From Brachyspira hyodysenteriae ATCC 27164 (GTDB lineage: Bacteria > Spirochaetota > Brachyspiria > Brachyspirales > Brachyspiraceae), in contig NZ_CP015910.2 of the NCBI RefSeq assembly GCF_001676785.2, positions 930,001 through 994,000 on the forward strand: a stretch of DNA of 64,000 bases, given 5' to 3'. Position 1 is the first letter of the stretch, and each line of letters starts with the position of its first letter. Under the pieces are notes generated by a model. The model searched no databases, was not told the DNA's origin, and saw only the letters and a program-made list of their open reading frames with translations. A program made the translations under genes and the position numbers. Below are positions 16,871-25,498 of this stretch, piece by piece.

Positions 16871-17956
16871 TTAGTATCTCCAAATTCCCCAAATATCTAA
16901 TCCTCCGCCGAATGCATTATTTATTTCAAAGTTAGCACTTTTTCTCATTATTCCCTGACCTTCAGCATATCCCGTCAAACCAAATGTTAGATTTTCTATT
17001 AAAGTAATTTGAAGTTCTCCTTCTACACCATAATGTAAATTATATTCTCCATCTACTTTGTATATCTGTCCTTCAAACATAAGTCTAGGCATTATATATG
17101 TATAAATTGCTCCCAATTTAGCCTCAAATTTGGCTGGTAATAATACATAGAAATACATACTATCAGTAGATCTTCCGCCTTCATCATCATATAAATAATT
17201 AATCAAAGCATCTTCAGCATATCCTGCATCTATAGTAGCAAATCTTGCTCCTATACCATAATAGAAAGCCAATTTTACAGGAAGACTTATTTGTATTGGA
17301 TAATTATCAAATCTTGTAAGCATCACACTTCCATATAAAGAACCTCCTATTACCATAGGTGCTATAGAAGTTCCGCCCACATTATTTGTAACGGTTGAAA
17401 GCTGTATTCCATAATGAAGCGACATAGTAAATTCATCTAATAATCCACCTCTAAACATAAAAGAAAATTTAGGTGTGGTACTAAATGCTAATTTTCCGCC
17501 ATAGTAGCTTTGATCTCCAAGATAAAACGAGAAAGGTAAAGAAAGTCTGTATTTTTCTGTGGCTAAACCAAAAGAAAATGAATGGCTATGAGCAACAGGC
17601 ATATTTTTACCACTAAGATCATTATATAAACTGAATTGATATCCGAATCCAAATATTCCGTAGCTTAATCCTACAAAGCCTTTAGGCAAAAAAGCTAATT
17701 TTCTTTTACCATCATTATTTGTATGAGTATTATCAACTATATGTGATAAGTCTAATATTGATACCCCTAATTTAAAAGGTGTATTATGGTTCATAAGCGG
17801 AGCAAAATCATATATAGTACTAATTCTATCAGATCCGAATCTTGTTGATGTTACACCTTCTATTAAATTATGCATATTATCTTTATCTACTATATCATCT
17901 ATAGCAAAAGCAAAAGAATTTAATATTAAGAGCATCAGGAATATTATTTTTTTCAT
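16871..17956 (-). CDS. Predicted outer-membrane beta-barrel protein
   Basis: The 361-residue product has a signal peptide (IIFLMLLILNSFAFA, cleavage near 18) and then alternating amphipathic strands rich in Gly, Tyr and Phe to the end, finishing WGIWRY with an aromatic terminus as outer-membrane barrels do. Segments such as 'GFVGLSYGIFGFGYQFSLY' and 'LTFGLTGYAEGQGI' look like transmembrane strands. In size and pattern it resembles Brachyspira surface-exposed barrel proteins such as the variable surface (Vsp) group, but I cannot confirm that family from memory. It is monocistronic with its own terminator. Confidence 0.7.
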   Translation of the reverse strand: MKKIIFLMLLILNSFAFAIDDIVDKDNMHNLIEGVTSTRFGSDRISTIYDFAPLMNHNTPFKLGVSILDLSHIVDNTHTNNDGKRKLAFLPKGFVGLSYGIFGFGYQFSLYNDLSGKNMPVAHSHSFSFGLATEKYRLSLPFSFYLGDQSYYGGKLAFSTTPKFSFMFRGGLLDEFTMSLHYGIQLSTVTNNVGGTSIAPMVIGGSLYGSVMLTRFDNYPIQISLPVKLAFYYGIGARFATIDAGYAEDALINYLYDDEGGRSTDSMYFYVLLPAKFEAKLGAIYTYIMPRLMFEGQIYKVDGEYNLHYGVEGELQITLIENLTFGLTGYAEGQGIMRKSANFEINNAFGGGLDIWGIWRY

Positions 17957-18159
17957 TTTTTCTCCACTTATTATTAATAATTATATTACAAAACAGATAT
18001 TATTTAATAATGTAATAGTATTTTGTATAATTTAATTGCTCTAATAGTTTATAGCAGAAACACTATTATTTCAAGTGCATATTTTGTACATATTTTCTAT
18101 TGTCTTAAAAGTAAATTAAAAGGTATTTTCTTCCGATAAATTTACATACGGAATTAAAA

Positions 18160-19068
18160 ATGATAAAAGATTTTTTTTATTTTATAGTTATAATACTATC
18201 TAAAACTATAATAGATTTATTTAGATCATTCGGAAGTATTATAATATTTGGATTTATTTTGTATGTTCTTTCATCTATTACTAGAAGAATATTTGCTAAA
18301 ACATTAGGTTCTAAGACTGAGGTTTATATTACAGGGTGGATTGGTACTCCTATACATGAACTTTCACATGCTTTATTCTGCTTATTATTCAGACATAAAA
18401 TTAATGATATAAAGTTATTTAATACGAAATCAGATACTATAGGTTATGTGCTTCATAGTTATGATTCAAGAAGCTGGTATCAACAAATGGGTAATTTTTT
18501 TATAGGGGTAGGGCCGATTATTATTGGAACTTTGATAGTTTATTTACTATTTATATTATTAGCTCCTGAATTAAAAAATAATGTATTTGAAATACCTGTC
18601 ATTAAATATAAACAAGTATTTAACTCAGATATACTTTCAATATTTTACTATACAATATCAAATATATTTGTATATACTTATAATATTTTTATAAATATAA
18701 TAAAAAATGTTATAGAGTATTCTTCTTTTAAAAATATTACTTTTTGGATATTTTTGTATTTCTCTATAGCAATAGCTTCTCATATGGAGTTAAGTCCTGC
18801 TGATATTTCACATGCTTCAAAAGGAATAATAGTTATATTTGCTTTGTCATTAATATTAAATACATTGTTTATCATAATGAAAATATTTTTCAAATTGGAT
18901 ATTCCTATTTTTATCAATCATTTCTTTAATAGAATTTTGGATATGTACAATATGTTATTAATATTTTCAGCCATAATATCATTATTCAATTTTTTAATAT
19001 CATATATAATTTTAACTCCTATTAATTTAATAAAAAATAGAAGTTTGATTAATCCATTTACAAGCTGA
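18160..19068 (+). CDS. Membrane protein with HExxH motif (M50-like)
   Basis: The 302-residue protein has about seven predicted membrane segments. After the first, residues near 64-76 read GTPIHELSHALFC, an HExxH zinc-binding motif in a hydrophobic context. Much later 'IASHMELSPADISHASKGI' resembles the polar Asp-bearing segment that supplies a third ligand in M50 site-2 proteases, which usually reads NxxPxPxxDG. This suggests an intramembrane metalloprotease or a diverged inactive relative. No partner is visible, and no terminator is apparent before the convergent csrA end. Confidence 0.6.
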   Translation: MIKDFFYFIVIILSKTIIDLFRSFGSIIIFGFILYVLSSITRRIFAKTLGSKTEVYITGWIGTPIHELSHALFCLLFRHKINDIKLFNTKSDTIGYVLHSYDSRSWYQQMGNFFIGVGPIIIGTLIVYLLFILLAPELKNNVFEIPVIKYKQVFNSDILSIFYYTISNIFVYTYNIFINIIKNVIEYSSFKNITFWIFLYFSIAIASHMELSPADISHASKGIIVIFALSLILNTLFIIMKIFFKLDIPIFINHFFNRILDMYNMLLIFSAIISLFNFLISYIILTPINLIKNRSLINPFTS

Positions 19069-19154
19069 TTAGTAAACTGATATTATTTATTCTGATTTCA
19101 AAAATATAATTAATTGATTTTAGAATAGTTTTAAGAAAAAATAAGATTATTTAA

Positions 19155-19403
19155 TTATTGTTTTTTACCAAATTTATTTTTAACAAAATTACTTAAAATA
19201 TTCAATTTATCAGCAGTAGCTTCTTTTGAGGCCTCTAAGTTTTGGCTTTCTATTTCTTCATAAACTTCTTTTCTGAATATTTTCACATTTTTAGGAGCAT
19301 TAATTCCAAGTTTTATTTGATCGCCTCGTATATCTACGAGCATTATTTCTATATTATCTCCTATTACTATGCTTTGATTGATTTTCCTAGAAAGTACAAG
19401 CAT
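19155..19403 (-). CDS. csrA: Carbon storage regulator CsrA
   Basis: CsrA is a homodimeric RNA-binding protein that represses or stabilises mRNAs by binding GGA motifs near ribosome-binding sites; in many flagellated bacteria it controls flagellin synthesis. The first 55 residues are typical: [20 protein letters not shown], then [30 protein letters not shown] 25-residue tail with Lys-rich end makes the protein 82 residues long, more than the usual 60-70. The AAAGGAG site before the start lies inside the end of fliW (two bases between the genes), so translation is probably coupled. FliW binds and inhibits CsrA in other species. Confidence 0.95.
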   Translation of the reverse strand: MLVLSRKINQSIVIGDNIEIMLVDIRGDQIKLGINAPKNVKIFRKEVYEEIESQNLEASKEATADKLNILSNFVKNKFGKKQ

Positions 19404-19405
19404 TG

Positions 19406-19882
19406 TTATGAACTCCTTTCTTCTGTATTACTATTTTCTGAAGAATCATTATCTTCTAAAAGAATTGAATGTCTGGTTGTGTATTTATCACCTGAAACAG
19501 TACATTGTTTTGCCTTATGATTTTTGATATTAAAAACTACAGGTGCCACTAAATTAGCACTCATAGATTTGAAATCACTATTAGGAATGCTGACAATAGT
19601 AAGCAGGTATAAATCTTCATTATTTTCTATACCTAAATATTTTATATCATCATCATGTACATCAGGTTCATAATTTTTAAATATCAAAAATGGATCTATA
19701 AGTATGAAGCATACATTTTTATCATCTTTAGATTGAAGTATTTTAAAAGTTCCTTCCTCATCCATATTGAGAAGATAAAATTCATCATAGGCCTCAAATG
19801 CTAATATAGTACCATTTAAGTGGTATAATGAATCATCTGAAACTTCTATTTTTCCTAGTATCCTAGATTCTATTTCTGGCAT
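19406..19882 (-). CDS. fliW: Flagellar assembly factor FliW
   Basis: FliW binds flagellin and CsrA alternately, so that free flagellin releases FliW, which then relieves CsrA repression. The 158-residue product has the family pattern: '[20 protein letters not shown]' at the start, a mid section '[11 protein letters not shown]' (the F-x-x-Y-x-P-x-V core), '[28 protein letters not shown]' and the typical '[19 protein letters not shown]' end. It is followed by csrA at a two-base distance and preceded by flgL 70 bases upstream. Confidence 0.95.
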   Translation of the reverse strand: MPEIESRILGKIEVSDDSLYHLNGTILAFEAYDEFYLLNMDEEGTFKILQSKDDKNVCFILIDPFLIFKNYEPDVHDDDIKYLGIENNEDLYLLTIVSIPNSDFKSMSANLVAPVVFNIKNHKAKQCTVSGDKYTTRHSILLEDNDSSENSNTEERSS

Positions 19883-19951
19883 ATAATTATTTCCTTTTAT
19901 ACAATTAATAATATTTTATATTGTCAGCATTTTTATTTTCTATCTTTTATA

Positions 19952-21205
19952 TTATCTTAAATAATCCATAAGAGTTCTGCCTAATAATCTTCCGGCTGTT
20001 TGTAATGAAGCATTATGAGCATATTGCCACATATTGAAATTAACAATTTCTTCAGCATAGTCAATATTTTCATTTTTAGCCAAAGCTTCTTCAATAGCTA
20101 ATTTCTGATCTTCAAAGCTAGCATAACCCATATCAAGTCTTGTTACTTTAGAAGATGCATTAGCCTGAACAGTAGCAACATTATCCAAAGAACTATCTAT
20201 ATAACCTAAAGCTTCGCTTCCTATAGCTCTTACATCATCATTAAGCATAGCATCTCTTAAATAAATAAGAGTTTCAAATACGCTTTTTCCTGTAACTAAA
20301 GCACTAGGTTCATAGTTATTTTCAGGGTTATTAGCAGAACCAGCTCTTACTAAACCTATATCCTGTAAAACTGTACCGCCGGCTAAATCTTGTAAAAGTA
20401 TTTTATGAGGAGAGCCTGTTTTTAATTGTATAACTTTTTCTCCGCCTCTCAAATCACCTATACTTGCACTTACATTTCCATTAGCATCATTTATTCTCTG
20501 AACTATAGCTTCAATATTATCGCCTTGCTTAATATTTACAACCATATCATCTATCATAATATCCTGATCTTCAGCAGCAATATAAGTTGAAGCATCAGTT
20601 GTAGATATTATTTCCATATCAGTTCCCCAAAAAGCATAGTTTCCAGGAGTAGCCACATTGATAACTTGTCCGTTTTCTATTTCTCTGTTCTGAGCATTTC
20701 CATCGCCTTCATATATAACAGATTTTACTATAGAACGTCCTGCTTTTTCATCATGTCCGTAAAGTGCTCTGAAAGGTGCTGTTTTAATACTTGTTCCTGA
20801 GAATATATACTCTCCTTTACTTTGAGTTTTGGATATATCGTATATTCTCTCTATCATTTCTTCTACTTCCATAGCCATTTTTGCTCTGTCATCTGCTCCG
20901 TAAGTACTGTTTGCACCTTGAATTGCTAAATCTCTAGCTCTATTCAAAGCTTCAGTTATTGCAGACATAGAATCATGTGCTACGCTTAATTTTTCTTTTC
21001 CATCAACTATATTGCTTTGATATCTGTCTACTGAAGACATTCTAGTTTTATAATATATAGAATTAATAGTTGAAGTAACATTCTGGTGAGGGTACTGTAC
21101 CCTTTGACCAGTAGATAATCTAGTTTGAGAAGCTTCCATCTCATTATAGTTTCTTTTTATTGTACTAACTGTTCTATTAAATTGGGCTTGTTCAGTAACT
21201 CTCAT
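19952..21205 (-). CDS. flgL: Flagellar hook-associated protein 3 (FlgL)
   Basis: FlgL forms the hook-filament junction with FlgK; in spirochaetes the filament is periplasmic. The 417-residue product starts MRVTEQAQFNRTVSTIKRNY and has the flagellin-like N-terminal helix ('SQTRLSTGQRVQYPHQN') and C-terminal helix ('FNMWQYAHNASLQTAGRLLGRTLMDYLR'). The central part is a variable strand-rich domain. The start is preceded by AGGAGATAAAAA. flgK usually lies directly upstream in a flgK-flgL-fliW-csrA set, but here the 476 bases upstream hold only repeats, so flgK must be elsewhere. The order flgL-fliW-csrA is intact and probably co-transcribed. Confidence 0.95.
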   Translation of the reverse strand: MRVTEQAQFNRTVSTIKRNYNEMEASQTRLSTGQRVQYPHQNVTSTINSIYYKTRMSSVDRYQSNIVDGKEKLSVAHDSMSAITEALNRARDLAIQGANSTYGADDRAKMAMEVEEMIERIYDISKTQSKGEYIFSGTSIKTAPFRALYGHDEKAGRSIVKSVIYEGDGNAQNREIENGQVINVATPGNYAFWGTDMEIISTTDASTYIAAEDQDIMIDDMVVNIKQGDNIEAIVQRINDANGNVSASIGDLRGGEKVIQLKTGSPHKILLQDLAGGTVLQDIGLVRAGSANNPENNYEPSALVTGKSVFETLIYLRDAMLNDDVRAIGSEALGYIDSSLDNVATVQANASSKVTRLDMGYASFEDQKLAIEEALAKNENIDYAEEIVNFNMWQYAHNASLQTAGRLLGRTLMDYLR

Positions 21206-21294
21206 TTTTTATCTCCTGTTTTAATATAGAAATGATTATTATATCGTTTCCATTTTCGTAATAATCTAAAATTCTTTTATTATTTTTTTCTTAC

Positions 21295-21446
21295 TATTAT
21301 TAATAAAAATTGTTCGCCAAAAAAGTATAGCAAATAAATTTGCCATACGCTCACAATTTTTATATTTAGCTTTTATTATTAATAAAAATTGTTCGCCAAA
21401 AAAGTATAGCAAATAAATTTGCCATACGCTCACAATTTTTATATTT
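21295..21446. repeat. Tandem duplicate of a 73-bp hairpin element
   Basis: Two near-identical copies, 21295-21367 and 21374-21446, are offset by 79 bases. Each has the inverted arms AAAAATTGT / ACAATTTTT and an inner GTATAGCAAAT / ATTTGCCATAC pair with one mismatch, so each can fold as a long hairpin. The element directly abuts the dispersed repeat beginning near 21447. I see no credible gene in the 476-base gap 21206-21681. Confidence 0.85.
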
Positions 21447-21525
21447 TTATTATTGCTATGTTCGCCTACGCCTATAATGAGCAAATAAATAAATTTATTT
21501 GCTGGCTTCGGCTCACTTTTTATTA
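21447..21525. repeat. Dispersed repeat related to the 69-bp array
   Basis: The sequence carries TTATTGCTATGTTCGCCTAC and later GGCTTCGGCTCAC, the same motifs that appear in inverted orientation in the array at 394-839. Between them AGCAAATAAAT and ATTTATTTGCT are perfectly complementary. It is a single copy here. Confidence 0.75.
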
Positions 21526-21681
21526 TTTTTACAACAATAATAAAAACTATTACTTATTATCGGAATATAAATTATAAAAAATATTCATACATATATGTGA
21601 TAATTAAAATTCCTTTGTAAAAAAATTACATTTCCGTTAATATTATGTTAATTAAATATGTTTATGGAGTATTAATATTTT

Positions 21682-22023
21682 ATGATAATTATAAAAGAAG
21701 GTATTGAAGTTTCAGAAATTAAGAATATGCTTGGAAATTTTTTTACTGATATGGTTAAAGGTGTTGTTGATATAGAAAAAAATGAATTAGCTTTAGATGC
21801 TGAGCTTCATAGTGATTTGGAGTCTTTGCTAATAGAAAATGGTTCTTTACAGAAGGATTTATGGGGAATTAATATTTATCCTGAATTAGATGATGAAGAT
21901 TTTATAGAGTTTGATTCTTGGATTAATATAAAACCTACTGATAATAATAGAAGCAGATATGTTGAAGATGAAAATATTAGAAATAAAATAATAGAAATAT
22001 TAAATAATTTAATAATTAAGTAA
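21682..22023 (+). CDS. DUF5674 family protein
   Basis: The 113-residue cytosolic protein matches the DUF5674 pattern: start MIIIKEGIEVSEIKNM, then 'FTDMVKGVVDIEKNELALDAELHSDLESLLIENGSLQKDLWGINIYPE', which is the conserved core with DAELHSD and GS-Q-DLWG-N-YP. The function of this family is unknown to me. It is followed 11 bases later by a small helical protein, and the pair appears as one transcription unit. GGAG lies 14 bases before the ATG, so spacing is long. Confidence 0.75.
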   Translation: MIIIKEGIEVSEIKNMLGNFFTDMVKGVVDIEKNELALDAELHSDLESLLIENGSLQKDLWGINIYPELDDEDFIEFDSWINIKPTDNNRSRYVEDENIRNKIIEILNNLIIK

Positions 22024-22034
22024 TAGGTGTATTT

Positions 22035-22370
22035 ATGAGTTATATGCATAAAGATTTAGCAAATGGAAAATGGAAGACTTTGAGTCTTGCCGAACAGATG
22101 TCTAATATAGGAAGTGAAGTTTACAGAGCAATAAAATTTAAAAAGAAAAATAATTTTGAATATTCTAAAAATGCTGCGTATAGAGCTTTAGAGCTCATTG
22201 ATTTGACTATATTAGCCCAATATAAAAAACATAGTATAAAAGAGTTTACAAGACTTAGAGAAGTTTTATGTGATTATTTGCTTGGAGATAATGAATATAA
22301 TACAGATGAAAGTATTATGAAATATTTTGACAGCTTTGCTTATATATTGGCAAAAAGAAAAGGTAAGTGA
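22035..22370 (+). CDS. Small helical protein paired with DUF5674
   Basis: The 111-residue product is mostly alpha-helical: 'WKTLSLAEQMSNIGSEVYRAIKFKKK', 'YSKNAAYRALELIDLTILAQYKKHSIKEFTRLREVLCDYLLGDNEY', and 'SIMKYFDSFAYILAKRKGK'. It is a conserved small protein of unknown function with similarity in pattern to four-helix (HEPN-like) proteins, without the HEPN RxxxxH motif. Coupling with the DUF5674 gene, 11 bases upstream, suggests joint action. A toxin-antitoxin or regulatory pair is possible but unproven. Confidence 0.65.
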   Translation: MSYMHKDLANGKWKTLSLAEQMSNIGSEVYRAIKFKKKNNFEYSKNAAYRALELIDLTILAQYKKHSIKEFTRLREVLCDYLLGDNEYNTDESIMKYFDSFAYILAKRKGK

Positions 22371-22380
22371 TTATTGTATA

Positions 22381-23217
22381 TTATTCTTTAGTTTTACCTA
22401 TGATAGCTTGCTGACATATATCATTATATCTAGTATCTCTTTTTCTTTTTTCTATTATTACTATACCGTCATAATAATGAATAGAGTATGTGCTGTCTGT
22501 AAAAGCATTCGGATATAAATCATCTTCTTCGGTAGCCCAATAAGCATTAAGTGAGTCTATTAAATTTTTTGTATATTCTATGTATGAATTAGGATTTTTA
22601 TAACCGCCTCCGAAATTAGGCCAATATGAAGTATAAACATCTTCGCATAAATAGATACCATCATCTTTTACATGTTCATACATCTCTTCAAAAGTAGTTA
22701 TTTGCTGATTCATTCTATGTCCGCCGTCATCTATTAAAATATCTAGTTTTGGAATTTGGCTTTTTACTTCTTTTAAAAATTCTCTGTCATCTTGAGAGCC
22801 TATGAATATTTTTATATTATCCTGTTCAAATTGTTTGCATTTAGGGTTTCTATCTATTGCATATATATTGATATTGGCTTCAGGGTTATTGTTTCTAAAA
22901 TATTCCCTCCACATTTTTACAGCACCGCCGCTTCCAACTCCGATTTCCATCATATTAATATCTTTGCCTCTATATTTAGAAAAATGTCTTTCGTATATAT
23001 CAAAAAAAGGCAGATGTTTGAATATAGCTTCTCCTTTATTATTCAAAAAGTAATTATGCAAATCATATTTAGATTGATCTTCATCTTTATTTATGAGTAT
23101 ATCTCTAATAATTTCTAATTTTTTTTTATCTTCTTCGCTGTCGCTTTTTACAAGTAAAAGGTTTTTATGCTTTTTCACTCTTAATTTTTTTATTTCAGAT
23201 TTTTTACCTTTTTTCAT
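22381..23217 (-). CDS. Class I SAM-dependent methyltransferase (macrocin O-methyltransferase-like)
   Basis: The 278-residue protein has a Lys-rich N-terminal 35 residues followed by a Rossmann-like methyltransferase domain. The SAM loop is MMEIGVGSGGAVKMWREYF near residues 91-109, the acidic end of strand 2 is IYAIDRNP, and 'LDILIDDGGHRMNQQITTFEEMYEHVKDDGIYLCEDVYTSYW' is typical of the TylE/demethylmacrocin and cephalosporin-hydroxylase-like O-methyltransferases, where the two Asp residues bind metal. The substrate is probably a sugar or small molecule and is not fixed by context. The start has AGGAATACAG before it. It converges on the helical protein at 22370. Confidence 0.8.
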   Translation of the reverse strand: MKKGKKSEIKKLRVKKHKNLLLVKSDSEEDKKKLEIIRDILINKDEDQSKYDLHNYFLNNKGEAIFKHLPFFDIYERHFSKYRGKDINMMEIGVGSGGAVKMWREYFRNNNPEANINIYAIDRNPKCKQFEQDNIKIFIGSQDDREFLKEVKSQIPKLDILIDDGGHRMNQQITTFEEMYEHVKDDGIYLCEDVYTSYWPNFGGGYKNPNSYIEYTKNLIDSLNAYWATEEDDLYPNAFTDSTYSIHYYDGIVIIEKRKRDTRYNDICQQAIIGKTKE

Positions 23218-23368
23218 CTGTATTCCTTAAATTAATGAATATAATTAATATTATGTTAATTCTTTATACTATAAAATTTCAAATTGTCAAGGATTACAAC
23301 ATAAATATATTGTATATATAATAAGTAGTAAATATAATTGAATAATATAATTTTTATAATATATTTTA

Positions 23369-23397
23369 TTGACATTTATGTAAAAATATTGTATACT
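23369..23397 (+). promoter_or_regulatory. Consensus sigma-70 promoter before a non-coding unit
   Basis: TTGACA (23369-23374), 17 bases, TATACT (23392-23397). This is one of the best promoters in the window, and no recognisable gene follows until 23648. Confidence 0.75.
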
Positions 23398-23403
23398 TCA
23401 ATA

Positions 23404-23567
23404 CCTAGTATGGTATATGAGAAAATTGCAAGGACGTAATATGCCTCATTCAATTAAATTTTTTCATTAAAATCAATTAATTTAGAATCATATCTTTTAA
23501 TTAAAATATATTTTTCTTTTTGTGCTGCGAATATTATTTTAAAATATTTGCAGCATTTGTTTATTTT
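23404..23567 (+). ncRNA. Candidate small RNA (about 160 nt)
   Basis: The unit is bounded by a consensus promoter and a 13-bp hairpin (TGCTGCGAATATT / AATATTTGCAGCA, one G-U pair) followed by a U-rich tail. The 5' part contains ATACC/GGTAT and ATGAG/CTCAT pairs that may fold. It holds a 17-codon frame at 23418 without a clear ribosome-binding site. It does not match RNase P, tmRNA, signal recognition particle RNA or 6S RNA as I know them. The outer-membrane gene at 23648 has its own candidate promoter (TTGAAT, 16 bases, TATAAA), so this is unlikely to be only its leader, although an attenuated leader is possible. Confidence 0.45.
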
Positions 23568-23647
23568 CATTTCAAACTTTCATGATAACTTATTGAATAT
23601 TAATATTCATTTGTTATAAATAAAAAATTATTATTAGGAGTTTCTTT

Positions 23648-24379
23648 ATGAGAAGCGTTAAAAAAATTATTTTAACATTGATGATGACATCAGTATTAAG
23701 CGTATCAGCGTTTGCTGCAAGCAGTTTTGAGGCTATACTTAATGTACCTATAGGATTAAGTGTAGGTTTTCACAATTTTAAACTCAAAGATGTACCTTTT
23801 AAAAATGAAATTGAAAAACAAGCAAAACAAAATAGCGGTGTAGGTTTTGATATTGGTGTAACAGCTCAGTTAGGTTATATGTTCCAAGTAAAAGAAGGTT
23901 TCGGAATTAGTGTTTTAGGTGAAATAGGGTACAGTCATGATTCTTATGCTTTTGTAAATGCAAGCGATAAAAAACTTACTCAATCTTTTACATTTGAAAG
24001 CATACAGGTTGGACTTCTTCCTAAATTTAATATAGGTGCTTTTGCTATAGGTGTAGGTGGAGGAGTTAAAATACCTTTATCTGGAAAATTGTATTCAAAA
24101 TATGATGGTAAAGATGTAACAGGATCTCCAGTAAAAGCAAATTCATCAGATATAAAAGATAATTTTAAGACTCCTGTTATAGGATATATTAAAGCTACTT
24201 TTGATTATTCAATATTCTTCACTGATAATATAGCTATGAATGTAGGACTTTATGCAGGATATGATTTTGGTATGAGTATGTCTGAACAATTAGCGCCTAA
24301 ATACGTATTTGAATACATGAATTTCTCAAGTTTTGATATAGGCTTACAGTTAGGATTAAAATTCGGACCTAAAGCTTAA
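23648..24379 (+). CDS. Outer-membrane beta-barrel protein, paralogue 1
   Basis: The 243-residue protein has a signal peptide ending SVSAFAASS and about eight to ten amphipathic strands. Shared with the next gene are 'FEAILNVPIGLSVG', 'GVGFDIGVTAQLGYMFQ', 'GEIGYSHDSYAF', 'FESIQVGLLPKFN', 'VIGYIKATFDYSIFFTDNIA' and the final 'FDIGLQLGLKFGPKA'. It is likely an outer-membrane protein of a small Brachyspira family; no pore or adhesin role can be deduced. AGGAG stands before the start. A terminator follows. Confidence 0.75.
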   Translation: MRSVKKIILTLMMTSVLSVSAFAASSFEAILNVPIGLSVGFHNFKLKDVPFKNEIEKQAKQNSGVGFDIGVTAQLGYMFQVKEGFGISVLGEIGYSHDSYAFVNASDKKLTQSFTFESIQVGLLPKFNIGAFAIGVGGGVKIPLSGKLYSKYDGKDVTGSPVKANSSDIKDNFKTPVIGYIKATFDYSIFFTDNIAMNVGLYAGYDFGMSMSEQLAPKYVFEYMNFSSFDIGLQLGLKFGPKA

Positions 24380-24407
24380 TTAAGTTTTACAAAAAATAAT
24401 TATATAG

Positions 24408-24443
24408 GGAATAGTTTATTAATTAATAAGCTATTCCTTTTTT
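24408..24443 (+). terminator. Intrinsic terminator after outer-membrane paralogue 1
   Basis: A 13-bp stem (GGAATAGTTTATT / AATAAGCTATTCC, one G-U) with a short loop and a TTTTTT tail. Confidence 0.85.
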
Positions 24444-24691
24444 GCATCTTATTTAAATTAGTGAATATAATTAATATTATGTTAATTTTTTACATTATAA
24501 ATTTAAAATTGTAAAATAACTATATAAATCAAATTGAACAAAAACATATTTTATTTTTTTTATTGTTTTTAATATGAATTATTATTATTTTATCTGTAAA
24601 ATTAAGATAAATTATTATTTTTATATTGTAAAAAATATTTAAAATGTTAAAGTTTATAACATAGAGAATAAATTAAGGAGTATGAAAACTT

Positions 24692-25462
24692 ATGAGAAAA
24701 ATATTACTTTCTATTATAATGTTTACTGCTATGGTATCTACATCATTTGCTATTGATGGAGGATTTGAGTTTATATTAAATGTACCTGTTGGAATGAGTG
24801 TTGGTATTTATGATTATGATTTAACTGATAGAGCTGAAAATGCTGATGTTTGGCTCAATGGTGAAATAAGAAATACAGTTGGAAGAAATAGCGGAATTGG
24901 TTTTGATATAGGTGTAACTGCACAGCTTGGTTATATGTTTAAGTTTACTGATAATTTAGGATTAAGTGTTCTTGGTGAAGTAGGATATAGTCATGATACT
25001 TATTCTTATGTTAGTAAACTTGATAAAAATATTTCAGAGACATATACTTTTGAAAGTATACAACTTGGTATACTTCCTAAATTTAATTTCTTTAATTTTG
25101 CTGTAGGAATAGGAGGAGGTATTAAATTTCCTATGGCTGGAAACTACCATGCAAAAGTTGGTTCACTTACTTATGATACTAAAATAGATTCAGATTATAT
25201 GAAAAGAAATTTTAAAACAGGTGTTATTCCTTATATAAAATTTACTTTTGATTATTCTATTTTCTTTACAGAAAAACTTGCATTTAATATAGGCTTATAT
25301 CTTGGATATGATTTCGGAGTAGAGCCTAATTTATATTCAATAAATACAGGTCTTCCTAATTGGAACTTGGGTAATAATGTTTTAGTAGTTGATGAAGTTA
25401 GTTATTCTAGTTTTGATATAGGATTACAATTAGGATTTAAATTCGGACCAAGAACAAAATAA
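24692..25462 (+). CDS. Outer-membrane beta-barrel protein, paralogue 2
   Basis: The 256-residue product is a clear paralogue of the preceding gene, sharing its signal-peptide start, the GFDIGVTAQLGYMF core, SIQLGILPKFN, TFDYSIFFTEKLAFNIGLYLGYDFG and the end FDIGLQLGFKFGPRTK. The loops differ, with longer insertions near residues 45 and 215. It is a tandem duplicate in which surface loops diverged. The upstream region (24456-24514) also matches sequence at 23230-23288. AAGGAG stands before the start. A hairpin with a T tail follows at 25499. Confidence 0.75.
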   Translation: MRKILLSIIMFTAMVSTSFAIDGGFEFILNVPVGMSVGIYDYDLTDRAENADVWLNGEIRNTVGRNSGIGFDIGVTAQLGYMFKFTDNLGLSVLGEVGYSHDTYSYVSKLDKNISETYTFESIQLGILPKFNFFNFAVGIGGGIKFPMAGNYHAKVGSLTYDTKIDSDYMKRNFKTGVIPYIKFTFDYSIFFTEKLAFNIGLYLGYDFGVEPNLYSINTGLPNWNLGNNVLVVDEVSYSSFDIGLQLGFKFGPRTK

Positions 25463-25498
25463 AACAAAATTAAAATATTATAATTATAGAATTAAAAA

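Noticed and set aside
21266-21484. A 72-codon minus-strand frame
   Set aside because: It consists of the duplicated hairpin elements; the peptide repeats only because the DNA does.
23418-23471. A 17-codon frame (MRKLQGRNMPHSIKFFH) in the candidate small RNA
   Set aside because: No ribosome-binding site and no comparison available; kept only as a note to the RNA.
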